Source: an uncultured Alphaproteobacteria bacterium
Lineage (GTDB): Bacteria; Pseudomonadota; Alphaproteobacteria; CAKMZR01
Direction: 5' to 3'
DNA length: 11,432 nucleotides
Assembly (NCBI GenBank): GCA_929200455.1
Contig: CAKMZR010000041.1
Location: 1-11,432, forward strand
The translations under genes and the position numbers were made by a program. Positions 6,883-11,432 of this stretch are shown here, piece after piece (within the stretch, counting starts at the first letter, position 1; the number at the start of each line of letters is the position of its first letter). Under the pieces are notes generated by a model. The model saw only the letters and a program-made list of their open reading frames with translations, searched no databases and was not told the DNA's origin.

Positions 6883-6959
6883 TGGTGGGCCCGGCAGGAC
6901 TCGAACCTGCGACCTAACCGTTATGAGCGGTGTGCTCTAACCAACTGAGCTACAGGCCC
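6883..6959 (-). tRNA. tRNA with CAT anticodon, probably tRNA-Ile2 (lysidine type)
   Basis: A 77-base cloverleaf with encoded CCA. The acceptor pairs GGGCCTG with CGGGCCC. The anticodon loop is CTCATAA, with CAT complementary to + strand 6923-6925. The T arm is GCAGG-TTCGAGT-CCTGC. A CAT anticodon allows Met, initiator Met or Ile2. It carries A73, C4-G69, C5-G68, U12-A23, C29-G41, A37 and A38, the isoleucine and TilS determinants known from E. coli; E. coli elongator tRNA-Met has U4 and U29. A normal G1-C72 pair argues against initiator tRNA. Position 27-43 is a C-U mismatch. The 5' end is 27 bases after the rpoD stop, so it may be co-transcribed with rpoD. Presence of a tRNA is near certain; the Ile2 assignment is about 0.75. 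Confidence 0.92.
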
Positions 6960-6986
6960 CAAAGATGTATGCAAGAAGGAAGCATA

Positions 6987-9047
6987 TCAGTTTTCGATGA
7001 AGCTGCGTAGTTTTTTTGCACGGGATGGGTGTTTGAGTTTACGAAGTGCTTTTGCTTCGATTTGTCGGACTCGTTCTCTTGTGACGTTGAATTGATTACC
7101 GACTTCTTCGAGGGTGTGGTCTTGTCCCATATCGACGCCGAAACGCATTCTGAGGACGCGTTCTTCGCGAGGTGTGAGGCTGGAAAGTATTCTTGTGGTG
7201 ATTTCGCGCATATTGGAGCGAACGGCGATGTCGTGGGGAGAGAGGGCGTTATTGTCTTTGATGAGGTCGCTGAGCAGGCTTCCGTCGTCGTCTCCGACGG
7301 GAGTTTCTAGGCTGACGGGTTCTTTGGCGATTTTCATGACTTTACGAATTTTGTCGACGGACATTCCAAGCGTGCTTGCGAGATGCTCCGGCATGGGTTC
7401 GAAGCCATGTTCGAGCTGATATTGTTTGGAGACTCGGACGAGTTTATTGATGGTTTCGATCATGTGTACGGGAATACGTATAGTTCTCGCTTGGTCAGCG
7501 ATGGATCGTGTGATGGCTTGTCGTATCCACCAAGTGGCGTAAGTAGAGAATTTGTAGCCGCGTCTGTATTCGAATTTGTCGACGGCTTTCATGAGTCCGA
7601 TATTTCCCTCTTGTATGAGGTCGAGGAGTTGGAGTCCTCTATTTGTATATTTTTTTGCGATGGAGACGACGAGTCTGAGGTTGGCTTCGATCATTTCTTT
7701 TTTAGCGGCGGCGGCGGCCCCTTCGCCTTCTTGGAGTTGGATGGCGGTATTATGGAATTCTTCGTAAGAGAGTCTGCTTACTTTGATGGTATCGATGATG
7801 GCTTCGTGACTTTCCACGAGGCTTCTTCTTCTTTTGAGGATAGCTTTTTTCCAAGAGTTGTCGTGTTGGGACATATTTTCGAGGAAGAGGGGGTCGACTT
7901 CGGATTTTTTGAATGATTTGTCGAATGAGTTTCCGGAGACGCCGCCTTCTTCGATGAGTCGTCTCATTTTGCTACGCATCATGGAGACGTTGCGATGCAT
8001 TTTGTAGATGGTACTGATGAGGTCATCGAGGGAAGAGGAATTGAAGCGAACGGATCGTGTAAATCTGCCGATATCCCGTTTGTATTTTCTGATGGTGGAA
8101 GCGGTAGATTTTGAGGGTTTCCCTGTAGATTCTATGGTGTCGAGTTGTCGTTGTCGTGCATCTTCGAGTCGGCGGTGAAGTTTGACGATTTTTGCGAGTC
8201 GTTCGAGAACGAGAGGTCTTAGGGCGAGTTCTTTATTTGTGGCGGAGAGGTCGTGATCATGTTCTTCGTTGGGGTTGGCGAAGGAGTCGTCACTTTCTTC
8301 TTCATTTTCGCTGATTTGTTTTTCGATTTCTGGTGACGGTTCGAGGATGCTTGTATTTTCTGTTGGATTTTCGAAGGTTTCTTCGGCGAAGCTGTCTTCG
8401 CTGAGGACGGCATCGTCACTTTCGAGGAGTTGTCGGTGTGAGTACATGGTGTCGAGATCGACAATATCGCGTAAGAGGATGTCACCGTTTGAGAGTTGTT
8501 TATGCCAAGCATCGAATCGGTCGTAGACGATGGGGAACTGAGCGAGTGCTTCTATGGTTTTGTAGAGTCCGGCTTCGATTCTTTTTGCGATAGCGATTTC
8601 GCCGCTTCGTGTGAGGAGTTCGACGGAACCCATTTCTCGCAAGTAGACTCGGACGGGGTCGTCGGTAGAATTGACGTCTTCATCGCTCCAATTTCCGTCG
8701 CTGATGGCGAGTTCTTCATCGTCGTTATCGTCATCGCTGTCGTCTTCGTTGTTTTCGAGCGTTTCGTCGACATCGCCGTGGTCTTGGGGGTCACTTTTTT
8801 TACTTTTTGTATTGCTTTTCCCGCTGACGAAGGAGATATTTTTTTTGTTGAGGATGGCGAGGATGGTTTCGATTTTGTGTTCATCTGCGGCGATATTGCT
8901 AGGGAGCAGGTGAATGATTTCGCCGAGAGAGAGGGGATTATTTTTATTTTTTTTGCGTGCGGCTTCTTGGATTTGGTCGATGACGCCTTGGATTTCGGCA
9001 TCGATTGGTTTTGCGGCTGAGGTATTTTTTTTCTGAGGGGATGGCAT
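6987..9047 (-). CDS. rpoD: RNA polymerase primary sigma factor RpoD (sigma-70)
   Basis: The housekeeping sigma factor directs RNA polymerase to -35/-10 promoters. The chosen ATG (9047-9045) gives 686 residues. The frame is open to an ATG at 9116, but those 23 extra residues do not look like sigma factor, while region 1.1 starts soon after the chosen start. Numbered from 9116: region 1.1 about 40-97; an acidic linker 114-150; region 1.2 at 152-182 (DPVRVYLREMGSVELLTR); a long non-conserved insert, acidic around 233-290; region 2 at 475-545 (ANLRLVVSIAKKY, DLIQEGNIGLMKAVDKF, STYATWWIRQAI); region 3 at 546-610; region 4 at 645-705, with helix-turn-helix TLEEVGNQFNVTRERVRQIE. It lies 99 bases after trmJ, or 30 if the upstream ATG is used. 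No dnaG precedes it, unlike many proteobacteria. No ribosome binding site is visible. Long A runs near the 5' end encode lysines. Confidence 0.97.
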   Translation of the reverse strand: MPSPQKKNTSAAKPIDAEIQGVIDQIQEAARKKNKNNPLSLGEIIHLLPSNIAADEHKIETILAILNKKNISFVSGKSNTKSKKSDPQDHGDVDETLENNEDDSDDDNDDEELAISDGNWSDEDVNSTDDPVRVYLREMGSVELLTRSGEIAIAKRIEAGLYKTIEALAQFPIVYDRFDAWHKQLSNGDILLRDIVDLDTMYSHRQLLESDDAVLSEDSFAEETFENPTENTSILEPSPEIEKQISENEEESDDSFANPNEEHDHDLSATNKELALRPLVLERLAKIVKLHRRLEDARQRQLDTIESTGKPSKSTASTIRKYKRDIGRFTRSVRFNSSSLDDLISTIYKMHRNVSMMRSKMRRLIEEGGVSGNSFDKSFKKSEVDPLFLENMSQHDNSWKKAILKRRRSLVESHEAIIDTIKVSRLSYEEFHNTAIQLQEGEGAAAAAKKEMIEANLRLVVSIAKKYTNRGLQLLDLIQEGNIGLMKAVDKFEYRRGYKFSTYATWWIRQAITRSIADQARTIRIPVHMIETINKLVRVSKQYQLEHGFEPMPEHLASTLGMSVDKIRKVMKIAKEPVSLETPVGDDDGSLLSDLIKDNNALSPHDIAVRSNMREITTRILSSLTPREERVLRMRFGVDMGQDHTLEEVGNQFNVTRERVRQIEAKALRKLKHPSRAKKLRSFIEN

Positions 9048-9146
9048 GGGCGAGAGATATTTTCTGGGGTTTGAGGGTTGGGCGTGGGATTGTTGAGGCA
9101 GACACATTAACCACATTAACTATTATGGGAGATAGGAAAGGAGATT

Positions 9147-9854
9147 TCAAGTGTTGGGATTGTGAGAGGGTTGATTTTTTCCTGAGAGAGCCCGAAAGAT
9201 GCCATGGAGGAGTCGGACATCGGCGGGTGAGAGGGAAGCGTTTGAGAGGAGTCTTTGGATGCGTAATGTTCTGGAAGCGAGATTTTGGGGAGAGAAGTAT
9301 TGGGCTTGTTTGAGTTTTTGGGAGAGGGAAGAGAAGAGGGCGTGGATATCGTCTTGTGAAGCGAGAGGAGACGGATTTTGGTCTAGACTTGGGTTTAGAT
9401 TCTGGAGGGAGTAGGCGATGACGGCGACGGCTTGAGCGAGGTTGAGAGAGGGGAAGGATGCGTCGACGGGTAGGGAAATGGCGTATTGGCAAAGGGCGAT
9501 ATGAGCGTTTGAGAGTCCATTTTTTTCTGCTCCGAAGAGGATGCCATTTTTTTGGTTTGAGTATACGTGCTGGAGAGCGGAGGTCGGGGAAAGGTTTTGG
9601 TGTTCACGGGTTCTTGCGGTTGTGGCAAACAGCGAGTGCAGGTCTGCGACGGCGTCGTGAATAGATGTTGAGACGGAGACGTCCATGGAGTCGAAGGCGT
9701 CAGCGGCAGCAGCGGTGGCGCGAGGATTGGGCCATCCGTCACGAGGGTTGACGATACGGAGTTCTTTGAATCCGAAGTTTCTGATGGATCGAGCGGCCAT
9801 ACCGATATTTTCGCCGAGTTGTGGTTCGACGAGTATGAAGACGGGAGGTTTCAT
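9147..9854 (-). CDS. trmJ: tRNA (cytidine/uridine-2'-O-)-methyltransferase TrmJ (SPOUT family)
   Basis: TrmJ methylates the 2'-OH of nucleotide 32 in the anticodon loop of several tRNAs using S-adenosylmethionine. The ATG at 9854-9852 gives 235 residues, starting directly with the SPOUT strand MKPPVFILVEPQ. The frame is open further upstream to 9980, but that stretch lies inside cimA and has no family match. Motif 1 is EPQLGENIGMAAR (10-22), followed by RIVNPRDGWPN. Motif 2 is LFGAEKNGLSN (106-116). Motif 3, forming the trefoil knot, is SLNLAQAVAVIAYSL (136-150). The C-terminal helical extension ends LLHGIFRALSGK, as usual for the family. The start codon overlaps the cimA stop (ATGA), so translation is probably coupled. 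rpoD follows. The upstream stretch is C- and A-rich, with no Shine-Dalgarno sequence. Confidence 0.93.
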   Translation of the reverse strand: MKPPVFILVEPQLGENIGMAARSIRNFGFKELRIVNPRDGWPNPRATAAAADAFDSMDVSVSTSIHDAVADLHSLFATTARTREHQNLSPTSALQHVYSNQKNGILFGAEKNGLSNAHIALCQYAISLPVDASFPSLNLAQAVAVIAYSLQNLNPSLDQNPSPLASQDDIHALFSSLSQKLKQAQYFSPQNLASRTLRIQRLLSNASLSPADVRLLHGIFRALSGKNQPSHNPNT

Positions 9855-11432
9855 GATTTTTGTGTGTGGTGGTGGAAGAGGAAGAAGTTGTAGCTGTCTG
9901 AGAGGGCTTGGAAGGAAGCGTCGATGATGTTGTATGAGAGTCCGATGGTTCCCCACTGAGGTCTGATATCGGAGGAGCAAGTGATGTGTACACGGACAAC
10001 GGCATCGGTTCCGACGGAGTTTCGAGGAGGGGGGATGATGCGGACTTTGTAGTCTTCGAGTCGGATGTGGTTGATGATGCCGTAGAAGGAAGCGAGAGCT
10101 TTCCGCATGGCATTGTCGAGAGCGTTGAGGGGCCCTTTTCCGATGGCGACACTATGGATGGTCTGTTCTCCGACTTGTAAGAGCATGGTGGCTTCGGATT
10201 CGACGACGGTCTGTCCTCGAGCGTTGATTCTGTGGTCGTCGATGACGCGAAAGCGGATGAGTTTGAAGAAGCTGTAGACTTCCCCGAAGAAGTTACGGAT
10301 GTAGATATCGAGGCTGGCGTCGGAGTCGTCGAAAGAGTATCCCTTGGCTTCGTACTGTTTGACGGCGTTGAGGAGTTTATCGATGGATTGATTGTTGATG
10401 TGTTGTGTGAGTTCCATTTCTTCGAGTCGTGCACGCATGGAGGCTCTTCCTGCTTGGTCTGAGACAATGACTTTGCGTTTGTTTCCGACGCGTTCGGGTT
10501 TGACATGTTCGTAGAGGTCAGGGCTTTTGGCAACACCGGAGGCATGGAGTCCCCCCTTGTGGGCGAAAGCGGAGGCCCCGACGTAAGGAGCGTATGGATT
10601 GGGGGTGAGCGAGAGTTGTTCATTAAATTTTTGCGAGAGGGAGGAGAGGTTCTGGAGATGTTGAGCAGACGGTCCTGTGGAGAAGGATGTTTTGAGGTTG
10701 ATATTGGCGAGTAAGGTTGTGAGGTTTGCATTTCCGCAACGTTCGCCGAGTCCGTTGATGGTTCCTTGTATCATGGAAGCGCCATTTTCGATGGCGGCCA
10801 TGCTGATAGCGACGCCCTGTCCGGTGTCGTTGTGGGCATGGATTCCGATTTGTGTATTGGGGAAGGCCTCTGCGACATTGGCGACGATCTCTGCGACTTC
10901 ATGAGTAAGCGTTCCGCCGTTGGTATCGCAAAGAACGATCCATTTTGCCCCGCCTTCTATGGCATGACGGAGAGCATTGAGGGCGTATTCTTTATTGTAT
11001 TTGAATCCGTCGAAGAAGTGTTCTGCGTCGAAGAGGGTTTCGGGTACGTGCTGTTGGGTGTGGTGGAAAGAGTCTTTGATGGTGTTGAGGTAATCGTGAG
11101 GATCTGCGGAGAGTGCGTTTTCGACCTGTTGGAGTGAAGATTTTCCGACGAGGGTGATGGCGTCCGGTTTGACGTTGATGAGGTTCGCGAGCATGGGGTC
11201 GTTGGCGAGGGAACGTCCGACTTGAGGTGTCATTCCGAAGGCGACGGATCGAGAGTGTGAAGAGGGAGGAATATTTTCGAAAAACTGGGTATCGGTGGGA
11301 TTGGCCCCTGGCCATCCTGCTTCTATGTAGTCGATACCGAGATTGGCGAGGTCTTCGTAGATAGAGATTTTGTCACTGTGGGTGAAGTCGATTCCTTGAG
11401 TTTGCGCGCCGTCGCGTAGGGTTGTGTCGTAG
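9851..11432 (-). CDS. cimA: (R)-citramalate synthase CimA, missing only its first few codons (window edge)
   Basis: CimA condenses pyruvate with acetyl-CoA to (R)-citramalate, opening the threonine-independent route to 2-oxobutyrate and isoleucine. The frame runs in from the right edge with YDTTLRDGAQTQGIDFT, the near-N-terminal catalytic motif of the DRE-TIM family, so only about ten residues should be missing. There are 526 residues in view, fitting the CimA length. Counted from the edge: the metal-binding HAHND motif is at 198-202, GLGERCGNANL at 227-237, a YVGASAFAHKGGLHASG block near 283-299, and the C-terminal LeuA-type regulatory domain from about 396 to 516 (KGPLNALDNAMRKAL; WGTIGLSYNIIDASFQAL). 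GIDF after the TLRDG motif and the overall layout favour CimA over 2-isopropylmalate or homocitrate synthase. The stop overlaps the trmJ start, placing it first in a cimA-trmJ-rpoD unit. The promoter is outside the window. Confidence 0.93.
   Translation of the reverse strand, partial: YDTTLRDGAQTQGIDFTHSDKISIYEDLANLGIDYIEAGWPGANPTDTQFFENIPPSSHSRSVAFGMTPQVGRSLANDPMLANLINVKPDAITLVGKSSLQQVENALSADPHDYLNTIKDSFHHTQQHVPETLFDAEHFFDGFKYNKEYALNALRHAIEGGAKWIVLCDTNGGTLTHEVAEIVANVAEAFPNTQIGIHAHNDTGQGVAISMAAIENGASMIQGTINGLGERCGNANLTTLLANINLKTSFSTGPSAQHLQNLSSLSQKFNEQLSLTPNPYAPYVGASAFAHKGGLHASGVAKSPDLYEHVKPERVGNKRKVIVSDQAGRASMRARLEEMELTQHINNQSIDKLLNAVKQYEAKGYSFDDSDASLDIYIRNFFGEVYSFFKLIRFRVIDDHRINARGQTVVESEATMLLQVGEQTIHSVAIGKGPLNALDNAMRKALASFYGIINHIRLEDYKVRIIPPPRNSVGTDAVVRVHITCSSDIRPQWGTIGLSYNIIDASFQALSDSYNFFLFHHHTQKS

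Noticed and set aside
6968..6986. Small hairpin TATGC-N9-GCATA between rpoD stop and the tRNA
   Set aside because: It has a five-pair stem, low GC and no U tract, so it is not a credible intrinsic terminator.
7383..9020. Long + strand open frames (177, 174 and 102 residues) opposite rpoD
   Set aside because: They lie antisense to a fully conserved rpoD and arise from its skewed codon use. Their translations are low-complexity (F, D, V and S-rich) with no motif.
6987..11432. A linked isoleucine system (CimA, TilS, tRNA-Ile2)
   Set aside because: The three share isoleucine only by theme. tilS is far away on the other side of unrelated genes and nothing in the sequence shows shared control.
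1..11432. CRISPR arrays, insertion sequences, phage or toxin-antitoxin genes
   Set aside because: No spaced direct repeats, transposase motifs, terminal inverted repeats or small coupled gene pairs were seen.

Overview
The window looks like a piece of an alphaproteobacterial chromosome. The evidence is a 205-residue ribosomal protein S4 of alphaproteobacterial type, a primary sigma factor with the full sigma-70 layout, a CimA-type citramalate synthase and a TrmJ-type tRNA methyltransferase. I cannot name a genus. Spot counts put G+C at about 40-50%. The + strand is rich in both G and T almost everywhere, whichever strand the genes lie on. This suggests strong replication-linked strand asymmetry, with the + strand as leading strand.

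Layout from left to right. Positions 1-662 (-) hold the N-terminal half of tilS, cut by the window edge. Divergent from it runs a + strand group: rpsD, a tRNA-Cys(GCA) gene, gcdH (glutaryl-CoA dehydrogenase, starting 0 or 12 bases after the tRNA CCA) and a GNAT acetyltransferase, all tightly packed. A 138-bp gap with a credible sigma-70-type promoter precedes a second + strand group: a 468-residue protein that looks like a degenerate restriction-endonuclease-fold protein, an EutA/maleate-isomerase-like protein, and an M24 metallohydrolase translationally coupled to it. These converge on a - strand group, transcribed right to left: cimA (its first few codons lie beyond the window), trmJ (ATGA overlap with cimA), rpoD, and a tRNA with anticodon CAT that carries isoleucine rather than methionine identity elements.

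How the genes fit together. Much of the window is translation and transcription housekeeping: S4, two tRNAs, TilS, TrmJ and RpoD. TilS makes lysidine in tRNA-Ile(CAT), and the likely substrate tRNA is in the same window. GcdH serves lysine/tryptophan (glutarate) catabolism. CimA makes citramalate for threonine-independent isoleucine synthesis. The EutA-like and M24 genes look like a two-step catabolic module related to, but not clearly the same as, the ectoine-utilisation pair.

I do not see a clear new defence or mobile system. There are no IS elements, CRISPR arrays or phage genes. The points most worth a second look are the strand-wide composition bias and its effect on codon use and ribosome binding sites, the tRNA-Cys/gcdH junction, the degenerate nuclease-like protein, and the EutA-M24 pair.
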